Below, piece by piece: positions 8,260-15,963 of a DNA stretch of 64,000 nt (positions are counted from its first letter, which is position 1; the number at the start of each line of letters is the position of its first letter). Source of the DNA: Novosphingobium cyanobacteriorum (GTDB taxonomy: Bacteria; Pseudomonadota; Alphaproteobacteria; Sphingomonadales; Sphingomonadaceae); the NCBI RefSeq assembly GCF_029436685.1, contig NZ_JAROCY010000021.1, positions 1 to 64,000 of the forward strand, in the 5' to 3' direction. Under the pieces are notes generated by a model that worked only from the letters and a program-made list of their open reading frames with translations, was not told the origin of the DNA and did no database searches. Position numbers and translations under genes: made by a program.

Positions 8260-9519
8260 TCAGTCCTGGTGCCTCCACCACAGGATCAGGCAGGGCACGC
8301 CGAACAGCAGGACCGCAAAGGTCCAGAACATGCCCCAGGAGTAGCCCCCGGTGCAGGCGGCCAGCCAGACGGATACGGTCGAAGGTGCGCTCCACGGGTT
8401 CTTGGGGTCCAGCGTGTCTGGTCGTGGATCACTCGGCCAACCGTGTGATCCGGCATCGACATAGACATCGTAGCTGCCGCGCGGCACCCTTGCGAACAGC
8501 GTCTCGCCATGATGGCTGCCCTCGGTCCACGGGCCGTCGCTGTCGGTGCCGGCGTAGTATTCCACGATGCCATAGGCATCGATCGACTGCTGCGTGCGGC
8601 GATCGACAAGGCTGTAGTCCAGATCCACCCAGCGGTTGTCGAACTTGTCTGTGTCCGCCTTGATGGTGACGAATTGCCATGGTCGCTTCACGTCGATCGT
8701 GCCGATCTTGTGGGTCGTATCAGCCGCGCCGACCACCACATCGAAGCGGTTGCTCACGCACTGGCTCGGGCCACTCAGCAGGTTCTGGAGAATCCCGATG
8801 ATGAACAGCGCCCCCAACGCCACCAGGAACATCATCGGCAGGTCGTTCTCGTCCATGCCGGGGGCTGTTGAGTAGCCCTCCCTTATCGCCCGCAGGTCCG
8901 GCCGCGGCTTGTAGCGCTGGCGGACCACGAATGGCCCTTCCACGTCGCGCCGGTCGATCGGAACCAGTTGGGTCCAGGTCACTTCGGTTCCGCTGGCCTC
9001 GCTGGAAAGGTAGCTGCTGCCGCGCGCGAAGGTCTTGCATTGCACGCTGTCGCCGCGGGCCACCCGCCAGTAGAATTCGCCAAGGACGATCGTGGTCTCG
9101 ATCTCTGAACTGTCGTCGAGCGTGTAGGTCTGCCCGCGCCATTTGACCGAAGACAGGCTGCCCTCCGGCCGATCGAGCAGCAGCGTGCCGAACTGCCATT
9201 CGCCATCGGCCAGCACCAGCCAGCGGTATCCGGCGTAAGGGTTGAACAGCAGGTATTCCTGCCAGATCGCGCCGGGGCTGCGACGCTCCAGCGCGCCGAT
9301 CGCTTCCCACTCGATGTCCAACAGGGTGCCTCGGCTGCCAAGCTCGATGGCGAAGTTTGCGCTCGCACGCTTGTAGGCCGTGATCAGCCGGACGTCTTCA
9401 TGCGCCACGTCGAGCACGGACCCGCAATGGCGGCAGGCAAGGGTGACGGTATAGCCAGCCGCCCGAATCTCGATCGATCCGCCGCACGATGGGCAGGTGA
9501 CCGCCCGGGCCACCGTCAC
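8260..9519 (-). CDS. DUF4178 protein with N-terminal zinc ribbon and TM helices
   Basis: A 419-aa protein starting at GTG 9519, which overlaps the previous stop (GTGA). Residues 9-40 carry two CxxC pairs (CPSCGG and CRHCGS), a zinc-ribbon. A DUF4178 domain follows (about 60-210, with SPGAIWQEYLLFN and WLVLADGEWQFG), then a predicted helix at about 265-283, an extracytoplasmic beta-rich segment, and a C-terminal helix (YSWGMFWTFAVLL). It shares the zinc ribbon and DUF4178 layout with the smaller gene just upstream, so the pair looks like paralogues. Function unknown. Confidence 0.8.
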   Translation of the reverse strand: MTVARAVTCPSCGGSIEIRAAGYTVTLACRHCGSVLDVAHEDVRLITAYKRASANFAIELGSRGTLLDIEWEAIGALERRSPGAIWQEYLLFNPYAGYRWLVLADGEWQFGTLLLDRPEGSLSSVKWRGQTYTLDDSSEIETTIVLGEFYWRVARGDSVQCKTFARGSSYLSSEASGTEVTWTQLVPIDRRDVEGPFVVRQRYKPRPDLRAIREGYSTAPGMDENDLPMMFLVALGALFIIGILQNLLSGPSQCVSNRFDVVVGAADTTHKIGTIDVKRPWQFVTIKADTDKFDNRWVDLDYSLVDRRTQQSIDAYGIVEYYAGTDSDGPWTEGSHHGETLFARVPRGSYDVYVDAGSHGWPSDPRPDTLDPKNPWSAPSTVSVWLAACTGGYSWGMFWTFAVLLFGVPCLILWWRHQD

Positions 9520-10184
9520 GCCAGCTCTCCCGGCACGGTCCAGCCTTCTATGCGGCGCAGGTTCCTTGGCTGCAGCGCGGCCAGGTCGCTCCAATGGCCG
9601 AGCCAAACAGTCGTGCCGTCATCGTCCCGCTGAACCGAAAGGGCATCGCCATCGGCGTTGCGGAAATCGGCGTTGGTCATCGTTCTGCCGGCAAAGGTCG
9701 GAAATGGCAGGTCGCCCTCGCTGCCAAGGCATGCCGCTTCCTTGACATCAACGGCATGGAACCATTTGCCCCCTGCCTTCACGGTGGCGGCCACAGCCAT
9801 CGGGTTGCCTCCCGCAAAGTTCCTGATGGCGGGCACTTCAAGCGCGGCGGGATACTCGCTGGTCAGCATGTACATCCCCATTGCTTCGCCCAGCCAATAG
9901 TGGCGGCCATCGTCGACGCGCAGGAACCATTCGTTCCACGAACCGTCCGACCAGCCCCAGCGCACCCGGCCGACCGCGATAGCGCTGCTCCCCTCGATCG
10001 TGAACATCGTGCCGATCTGGATCGGGGAGACGTCCAGCGGCAGGCTCGCCACCGTTCCCACGGCTTCGGCCGTGCCGTTGCTGCGCCGGATCAGGCTCTG
10101 GCAGTAACCGCAGGTCGAATAGGGCAATCCCGGATCACGCAGGGCAAGCAGGGCCCCGCACGAGGGACAATTCACGCTCTCCAT
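9516..10184 (-). CDS. DUF4178 zinc-ribbon protein (short)
   Basis: A 222-aa soluble protein beginning MESVNCPSCGALL. The zinc-ribbon cysteines are CPSC (6-9) and CGYC (25-28). The rest is a DUF4178 domain with the pattern SWNEWFLRVDDGRHYWLGEA. It has no membrane helix, unlike its longer paralogue downstream. It lies 19 nt after the SPFH gene and overlaps the next start by 4 nt. Such proteins recur beside SPFH, DUF350 and AdoMet-decarboxylase genes; biochemistry unknown. Confidence 0.8.
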   Translation of the reverse strand: MESVNCPSCGALLALRDPGLPYSTCGYCQSLIRRSNGTAEAVGTVASLPLDVSPIQIGTMFTIEGSSAIAVGRVRWGWSDGSWNEWFLRVDDGRHYWLGEAMGMYMLTSEYPAALEVPAIRNFAGGNPMAVAATVKAGGKWFHAVDVKEAACLGSEGDLPFPTFAGRTMTNADFRNADGDALSVQRDDDGTTVWLGHWSDLAALQPRNLRRIEGWTVPGELA

Positions 10185-10203
10185 ACCCCCGCCCCGGTTA
10201 TGC

Positions 10204-11196
10204 TCAGCGGATCCGGCTGAGCAGTTCGGCCTTCTTGGCTTCGAACTCCTGCTGGCTCAAGGCTCCGATGGTCACCAGCCGATGCAGCTTCTCGATCGTC
10301 GCCAGCGGGTCTTCTGCCGGGGCGCCGGGCTGGGCCGCCGGGGTTATGCCAAGACCCTGGGCCATGGCGCCGCCCAGCGCGGTTGCAGCGGCCATGCCCG
10401 CGCCGATGCCGGCAATTCCGGCGTCATTGCCCGCCGCCTGCTCGATCGCTTCGGCCGCCTGAAAGCGCGTGTAACTGCCAAGATCGCCCAGCACGCGCAT
10501 CGAACTGCCTTTGTCGAGGTGGGCCTGCACCTCGTCTGGCAGCGAGACGCTTTCGACGTAGAACGACAGGCAGGTGAGGCCCCACTGCGCAAATGCCTTG
10601 TCCACCTCCACCTTGATCCTGTCGGACAAGGCCTGCTGGTTGGCCGCCAGGTCGAGGAAGGCAATGCCGCTTCCCCCAAGCGCGGTGGCGATGGCAGTCT
10701 GGATCGCCGCGCGCAGTTGCGGTTCCAGCGATACCACGGTCACGCCCGCCATGGTGCCCAGCACACGCGATACGAACGGCGCCACTTCGTGCAGGCGGAA
10801 GGAATAGGAACCGAAGGCGCGCAACCGCAGCGCGCCGAACTCGGCATCGCGAACGGTGATGGGCTGCGCGGTGCCCCATTTCAGCCCCTGCTGCTCTTTC
10901 AGCGATAGGAACACGACGTCGGACTTGAAGGGCGAACGAAAGCCCTTGTCCCAGTTCATCAGGTCGGAAAGCAGCGGCAGGTTCGCCGTTTCCAGCGTGT
11001 GCAGGCCCGGGCCGAAGTAGTCCGCGATCCGGCCTTCATTCACGAAAACGGCAATCTGCCCCTCACGCACAGTCAGTTGCGCGCCATGCTGGATCTCCTG
11101 ATCCGCGAAGGGCACGCGCCACGCCAGCTGGCCGGGTTCCTCCTGCCACTCGATGATGTCGACGAACTGCTTCTTCAGGAAATCGAACATGGTCAC
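10204..11196 (-). CDS. SPFH/Band-7 domain protein with SHOCT-like tail
   Basis: A 330-aa protein of the YdjI-like SPFH subgroup. An N-terminal segment (VDIIEWQEEPGQLAWRVP) leads into the SPFH core (about 30-240), followed by an Ala/Gly-rich linker and a C-terminal SHOCT-like helix (IGALSQQEFEAKKAELLSRI), which commonly mediates oligomerisation or membrane-complex assembly. There is no obvious transmembrane helix, so peripheral membrane binding is likely. It is first in the polyamine/DUF4178 operon and lies 112 nt downstream of rtcR on the same strand. ATG 11190 (residue 3) is an alternative start. Confidence 0.87.
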   Translation of the reverse strand: MTMFDFLKKQFVDIIEWQEEPGQLAWRVPFADQEIQHGAQLTVREGQIAVFVNEGRIADYFGPGLHTLETANLPLLSDLMNWDKGFRSPFKSDVVFLSLKEQQGLKWGTAQPITVRDAEFGALRLRAFGSYSFRLHEVAPFVSRVLGTMAGVTVVSLEPQLRAAIQTAIATALGGSGIAFLDLAANQQALSDRIKVEVDKAFAQWGLTCLSFYVESVSLPDEVQAHLDKGSSMRVLGDLGSYTRFQAAEAIEQAAGNDAGIAGIGAGMAAATALGGAMAQGLGITPAAQPGAPAEDPLATIEKLHRLVTIGALSQQEFEAKKAELLSRIR

Positions 11197-11308
11197 CTGC
11201 CGCTCGGCTGCCCCGGCATCCTACAGCAAAGCGTGCCACCGGCAACGCCCCTGCGGCGGCAGACGTCTGCAGTATGGGGCTTGTCGAATTGGTCCATCCT
11301 CCCGCTTT

Positions 11309-12898
11309 TCATCGGGCAACCGCCTCAAAATCGAGGCCGAACCTGGCAAGATACTTGCGCAGCCGGTCCGCATCGTTGCTCGATGCCTTCCTCGCACGTG
11401 AGGCGGCGAACAGCGTCCGGCCCGCCTGCGAAAGCGACGCGCTCTGTCGGCAGGTCGTCACCACGAAGGAAAGCTGCACCCGGTCGAACGGGTCGATCGC
11501 CGCGAGCACATCCGGCGCCAGCACGGTTGCCAGCCCGTCGTCGCCTTCGCTCGCGCCCGACCACAGCCGACGCAGCCGTTCGATCTCCGCCGATACAGTG
11601 GCTGCATCGATCCGGCCCTTGGGCGCGAAAGTCGCCATGCGGGTTACGCTGGCCGCCAGATCGCGGAAGTTGCCGCTCCATCGCGCCTCACCCGACGTGG
11701 CAAAAGCGATGTAGCATTCGCGCGCCTCCCTGTTGAAGGTCACGCGTTCACCTTCCCGCTCGGCGTGGCGGTCCAGTTCGTAGTCGAGGTTGGGCTCGAT
11801 GTCCTCGCGCCGTTCTGCAAGGCCTGGCAGAGTGAAAGTCCACAGGTTGAGCCGGGCATAGAGGTCATCGCGAAAGGTGCCTTCGCGCACTGCGTGCCCG
11901 AGGTCGCGATTGGTCCCGGCGATCAATTGGAAGTCGCTGGCTACTTCCTTGTCAGACCCCACCGGAAGAAAGCGCTTGTCCTCCACCGCGCGCAGGATCA
12001 TCGCCTGCTCATCGAGGCCCAGTTCGCCGATCTCGTCGAGGAACAGCGCGCCGCCGTCGGCGCTGCGCAACAAACCGGGCCGATCTGCCGCCGCCCCGGT
12101 GAAGGCGCCCTTGCGGTGGCCAAACAGCGCCGACATGGCGCTGTCGCCCCGCAGGGTTGCGCAGTTCACCTCCACGAAGGGTCCGGCAACCTGCCGCTTC
12201 AGCTTCTTCAGTTCATGGATGCGCCGCGCCAACTGGCTCTTGCCTGCTCCTGTCGGCCCCATCAACAGGATCGGCGCACGGCTGCGGCCCGCTACCTGCT
12301 CGATCTCGTCGATCATGCGGTTGAAGGCTTCGTTGCGCGTCTCGATGCCGGATTTGAGGAACGATGCGCTCTCGGCACTCTCTGCAGCGAACCGTGTGGC
12401 GATGGAATCGTAGCGTGACAGATCGAGGTCAATCACGTTCCAGCTTCCCGGCACCGGGTCGCCCGTCCCGCGTGAAGGCTGGGTCTGCAGCAGCCTCCCC
12501 GGCAGGTAATTCGCCTCGGTCAGTAGGAACAGGCAGATCTGCGCCACGTGCGTGCCGGTGGTGATGTGGACCAGATAGTCCTCCACCTCCGGGTCGAAGG
12601 GATAGGCCCGCGCGAAATCGAGCAGCTTGCCGTAGACCTCCTCGAAATCCCAGGCGTCGTCGAACTCGACCAGATGGGGCTCGACCAGCGTTTCGGGTGA
12701 AACGTCCGCAATGTCGGTGATTACATAGTCGGCCAAGCGCTGGTGGCGCCTGCCGTGCAGCAGCACAAGCCGGTCCACCCGCAGATCCTCATGCATCACC
12801 AGGCTGACCGTTGGTCGCCACTTCAGCCAGCGCGAGGGGCCGAACTTGCTGGCATCCAGCGTGGAGCCGAGGAATCCAATGACGACCGCAGGCTTCAT
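11309..12898 (-). CDS. rtcR: RtcR, sigma-54 activator of the RNA-repair operon
   Basis: A 529-aa bacterial enhancer-binding protein. Residues 1-165 form the CARF-like ligand-sensing domain typical of RtcR (VIGFLGSTLD start, HITTGTHVAQI near 112-122). The AAA+ core has Walker A GPTGAGKS, the sigma-54-contacting loop GAFTGA and Walker B ALFLDEIGE. A C-terminal helix-turn-helix follows. It is divergent from rtcBA and faces a sigma-54 promoter there. In E. coli, RtcR responds to RNA-damage signals (tRNA fragments); the same is expected here by homology. Length matches the family (about 530 aa). Confidence 0.95.
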   Translation of the reverse strand: MKPAVVIGFLGSTLDASKFGPSRWLKWRPTVSLVMHEDLRVDRLVLLHGRRHQRLADYVITDIADVSPETLVEPHLVEFDDAWDFEEVYGKLLDFARAYPFDPEVEDYLVHITTGTHVAQICLFLLTEANYLPGRLLQTQPSRGTGDPVPGSWNVIDLDLSRYDSIATRFAAESAESASFLKSGIETRNEAFNRMIDEIEQVAGRSRAPILLMGPTGAGKSQLARRIHELKKLKRQVAGPFVEVNCATLRGDSAMSALFGHRKGAFTGAAADRPGLLRSADGGALFLDEIGELGLDEQAMILRAVEDKRFLPVGSDKEVASDFQLIAGTNRDLGHAVREGTFRDDLYARLNLWTFTLPGLAERREDIEPNLDYELDRHAEREGERVTFNREARECYIAFATSGEARWSGNFRDLAASVTRMATFAPKGRIDAATVSAEIERLRRLWSGASEGDDGLATVLAPDVLAAIDPFDRVQLSFVVTTCRQSASLSQAGRTLFAASRARKASSNDADRLRKYLARFGLDFEAVAR

Positions 12899-12919
12899 TC
12901 TTATCCATTATTATAAGTT

Positions 12920-12937
12920 TCTATCCCTGTCGATAGA
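12920..12937. promoter_or_regulatory. Inverted repeat in rtcR-rtcB intergenic region
   Basis: TCTATC-N6-GATAGA lies 22 bp upstream of the rtcR start and about 100 bp upstream of the rtcB sigma-54 promoter. That position suits either rtcR autoregulation or an RtcR enhancer site. Assignment to RtcR is inference. Confidence 0.35.
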
Positions 12938-13035
12938 GACGCTGCTCACCGTCAGTCAGCCGGCCCCAGGCGCAGCGAGAAATAATCGACATAAAATCAG
13001 AGCGACGCTTAGTTTTTTGCCACTGCCGCCAGCTT

Positions 13036-13051
13036 TGGCACACCTCCTGCA
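13036..13051 (+). promoter_or_regulatory. Sigma-54 promoter of rtcBA
   Basis: TGGCACACCTCCTGCA matches the -24/-12 consensus TGGCAC-N5-TTGCA: GG (13037-13038) and GC (13049-13050) are separated by exactly 10 nt. Transcription would start near 13062, leaving a leader of about 200 nt before rtcB. The facing rtcR gene supplies the matching activator. Confidence 0.78.
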
Positions 13052-13104
13052 ATTACATTCACGTCGCGTCGGTCGAACAGCGCGACACCAAGCAGCCGGA
13101 AAGC

Positions 13105-13132
13105 GGGGCGGCCGGAATGGGCCGGCCGCCCC
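13105..13132 (+). ncRNA. Strong hairpin in the rtcBA leader
   Basis: GGGGCGGCCGG (13105-13115) pairs perfectly with CCGGCCGCCCC (13122-13132) around a 6-nt loop AATGGG. It lies in the predicted 200-nt untranslated leader between the sigma-54 promoter and rtcB. It has no U-tract, so it is not a simple terminator. Possible roles are mRNA stability or control by the RNA ligase. No Y-RNA or tRNA-like fold was recognised. Confidence 0.5.
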
Positions 13133-13262
13133 CACACCCGGATCGGTTTCCGTGTCAGGACCAGGTGGTTCGATGATCTCACAGCACACTCCGACAGGCG
13201 TGTGCAGGAGGTCTCGCCAAACTTCGTCGCCGGCACCATGATTGCAAAGGAAGGGGGCCACC

Positions 13263-14489
13263 ATGGCCGACACCAGTTTCGAGTTCCGGCACGTCGAGGG
13301 CGGAGTGCCCATCAAGATGTGGACCCGCGGGGTCCCTGTGGACGACAAGGCGCACGAGCAATTGGCCCGTGCGGCGAAGATGCCGTTCGTCTTCAGGCAT
13401 GTGGCCGCGATGCCCGATGTTCATGTCGGCATCGGCGCCACGGTCGGCTCGGTGATCCCCACCAAGGGCGCGGTCATCCCCGCGGCCGTGGGCGTGGACA
13501 TCGGCTGCGGCATGATGGCGGCGCGCACCTCGCTGATGGCGCATGACCTGCCCGACAACCTCGAGGGCATTCGCCTCGCGATCGAACAGGCCGTGCCGCA
13601 TGGCCGGTCGGTGGGCCGCGGGCAGCGTGATCGCGGGTCCTGGGGTTCGCCCCCGCCCGGCATCGTAAGCGCCTGGGCCACGCTTGCGGCGCGGTTCGAG
13701 CAACTGTGCGACAAGCATCCGCGGCTGAAGAACACCAACAACCTGGTGCACATGGGTACCCTGGGCACCGGCAACCACTTCATCGAGCTCTGCCTCGATC
13801 AGGAAGCGCGGGTCTGGGTGATGCTCCATTCGGGGTCGCGCGGCGTGGGCAATGCCATCGGCTCGTTCTTCATCGAACTGGCCAAGCAGGACATGCGCAA
13901 GTGGCACATCAACCTGCCGGACGAGGATCTCGCCTACTTCCCCGAGGGGACCGACCACTTCGACGATTACGTCGAGGCGGTGGGCTGGGCGCAGGATTTC
14001 GCCGCACTGAACCGGCGCACGATGATGACCAACGTCGTCGCGGCGCTGCGCGGCGTGATCGCCAAGCCCTTCGATGCCGAGCTTGAGGCGGTGAACTGCC
14101 ATCATAACTATGTGACGCGCGAGAACCACTTCGGCGAAAACGTGCTGGTCACCCGCAAGGGCGCAGTGCGTGCGGCCAAGGGAACGCTCGGGATCATCCC
14201 CGGCTCGATGGGCGCCAGAAGCTTCATCGTGCGCGGGCTGGGCAATGCCGAAAGCTTCCACAGCTGCAGCCACGGCGCCGGACGCGTGATGAGCCGCAAC
14301 GAGGCAAAGCGCCGTGTTTCGCTCGACGAGCACATCGCTGATACGGCAGGTGTGGAATGCCGCAAGGATGCCGGGGTGATCGACGAGACGCCCCGCGCCT
14401 ACAAGCCGATCGAGGCCGTCATGGCGGCGCAGGCCGACCTGGTCGAGATCGTCCATACCTTGAAGCAGGTGGTCTGCGTGAAGGGGTGA
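13263..14489 (+). CDS. rtcB: RNA-splicing ligase RtcB
   Basis: A 408-aa RtcB, which joins RNA 3'-phosphate (or 2',3'-cyclic phosphate) to 5'-OH ends using GTP and Mn2+. Visible signatures are the metal-site segments GVDIGCGM and NCHHNYVTRENHFGEN, and SHGAGRVMSR, which contains the His guanylylated in characterised enzymes. ATG 13263 follows an AAGGAAGGGGG ribosome site; an upstream in-frame start at 13242 would give a non-homologous extension. It is first in the sigma-54-controlled rtcBA operon; rtcA starts 39 nt after its stop. Confidence 0.96.
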   Translation: MADTSFEFRHVEGGVPIKMWTRGVPVDDKAHEQLARAAKMPFVFRHVAAMPDVHVGIGATVGSVIPTKGAVIPAAVGVDIGCGMMAARTSLMAHDLPDNLEGIRLAIEQAVPHGRSVGRGQRDRGSWGSPPPGIVSAWATLAARFEQLCDKHPRLKNTNNLVHMGTLGTGNHFIELCLDQEARVWVMLHSGSRGVGNAIGSFFIELAKQDMRKWHINLPDEDLAYFPEGTDHFDDYVEAVGWAQDFAALNRRTMMTNVVAALRGVIAKPFDAELEAVNCHHNYVTRENHFGENVLVTRKGAVRAAKGTLGIIPGSMGARSFIVRGLGNAESFHSCSHGAGRVMSRNEAKRRVSLDEHIADTAGVECRKDAGVIDETPRAYKPIEAVMAAQADLVEIVHTLKQVVCVKG

Positions 14490-14528
14490 TCCCTTTGCGC
14501 AGGCCCCCGGCCAATAAGAGTTCAGACA

Positions 14529-15545
14529 ATGTTGCATATCGATGGATCGGAAGGCGAAGGCGGAGGGCAGATGGTGCGCAATTCCTGCGCGCTGTCGCTC
14601 GTCACTGGCCAGCCCTTCCGCATCTCCAATATTCGCGCCCGCCGCTCCAGGCCGGGGCTGATGCGCCAGCACGTCACGGCGGTCGAGGCCGCCTGCGCCA
14701 TTTCGAACAGCACCTGTGAGGGGCTGATGGTTGGATCGTCGGAACTGACCTTCCGCCCTGGATCGGTCGTGCCCGGTGAATACCACTTCGCCGTAGGCAC
14801 GGCCGGCAGCACAGGGCTGGTCCTGCAGACGATCCTCATGCCGCTGGCGCTGGCCTCCGCGCCTTCGCGGTTGGTGATCGAGGGCGGCACGCACAACATG
14901 ATGGCGCCGCCGTTCGATTTCATCGAGCGCTGCTTCCTGCCGATCGTCAACCGCATGGGACCGCGCATTGCGGCAAACCTTGTCCGCCACGGCTTCTACC
15001 CGCGCGGCGGCGGGCGGATCGAGGTGGAGATCGAACCCGCGCCGCTGGCTGCGATCGAATGCGTCGATCGCGGTCCGCTGCTCGACCGTCGCCTGCAAGT
15101 CGCCTTCACCGGCCTGCCCTTCGATGTGGCCGAGCGCATGGTGAACAAGGCGCGCAAGGCTCTTGCCGACTGGCCCGAGGAAGCCTTCTCCTTTCGCGAA
15201 TTGCCGGCGGATCAGGGACCGGGCGTGATCCTGCTGGCCGAAGCCGCCTATGCCAACGTAACCGAAATCGTCAGCGGCTTCGGCAGGCTCGGCGTGCCTT
15301 CGGAACGGATCGCGCAGCAGACCTGTTCGCGCCTCAGCGGCTACGCAGCCGGCAATGCATTCGCCGGGCCGTTCCTGCAGGACCAGTTGATCCTGCCGTT
15401 TGTGCTCGCTGGCGGAGGTGCGTTCACGCTTGTGAAGCCCAGCCAGCACACGCTGACCGCCATCGACGTCGCAGGGCAGTTCACGGGCATTACCCCCAGA
15501 CTTCAGATCAAGGATAACGGGCCAAACCTGATTTCAGTCCCATAA
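14529..15545 (+). CDS. rtcA: RNA 3'-terminal phosphate cyclase RtcA
   Basis: A 338-aa RtcA, the ATP-dependent enzyme that converts RNA 3'-phosphates to 2',3'-cyclic phosphates, with adenylylation of a C-terminal His. The start IDGSEGEGGGQ is the family signature. The nucleotidyl-acceptor His sits in KPSQHTLTA near the C-terminus, and the glycine-rich FYPRGGGR motif is present. Second gene of rtcBA. Confidence 0.96.
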   Translation: MLHIDGSEGEGGGQMVRNSCALSLVTGQPFRISNIRARRSRPGLMRQHVTAVEAACAISNSTCEGLMVGSSELTFRPGSVVPGEYHFAVGTAGSTGLVLQTILMPLALASAPSRLVIEGGTHNMMAPPFDFIERCFLPIVNRMGPRIAANLVRHGFYPRGGGRIEVEIEPAPLAAIECVDRGPLLDRRLQVAFTGLPFDVAERMVNKARKALADWPEEAFSFRELPADQGPGVILLAEAAYANVTEIVSGFGRLGVPSERIAQQTCSRLSGYAAGNAFAGPFLQDQLILPFVLAGGGAFTLVKPSQHTLTAIDVAGQFTGITPRLQIKDNGPNLISVP

Positions 15546-15963
15546 CGCGACTGAATGAGCCAAACGACAGGCTTGAACATGTGCACATGGGGCCCTGCCC
15601 CCTTTCGGATCTCCGATTGGGCGGAATGGAGCATTTCCCGCAATGCAGATCAGGCTGCGCCTTCCTATCCGGCGCCTGCGGGCGTGCAGCGAGCGGTGAA
15701 GGATTGGGCGTATCACACCCACTTGATCATCGATGATGGGGCCGGCCCGATCCCATGGTCTTGACGTGAGCAGGGATCGAATGTCGGCGGCCGGGGCACG
15801 GGCAAGATGCCCAATCGTGAGACGCTGTTGTCCAGGCACATCCACGTTGGCCTGCGGGCGCGGCAGCAGCCGACTTGTTCACAGGTCGCCCCTCCCCAGC
15901 CCGACGATCCTGCCCCCGGCTCCCGGGAGCGTTCACACGGGACGCCCCCCAGTCGAGGCAAGG
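15546..15963. other. Intergenic region without recognisable gene
   Basis: A 418-bp gap between convergent rtcA and a TonB receptor gene. A short stem, CCCGG-ctc-CCGGG, lies around 15917-15930. Small open frames (15555-15764 plus, 15534-15845 minus) have no homology I recognise and no convincing ribosome site. Confidence 0.5.

Noticed and set aside
11225..11238. Sigma-54-like element (TGGCACGCTTTGC, minus strand) upstream of the SPFH gene
   Set aside because: GG and GC are separated by 8 nt instead of the required 10, so it should not support sigma-54 binding.
11309..12898. CARF-like domain as a sign of CRISPR immunity
   Set aside because: It is the sensor domain of RtcR; no cas genes or repeat arrays occur in the window.
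13179..15449. 756-codon minus-strand frame opposite rtcBA
   Set aside because: Shadow of two certain genes; no homology.
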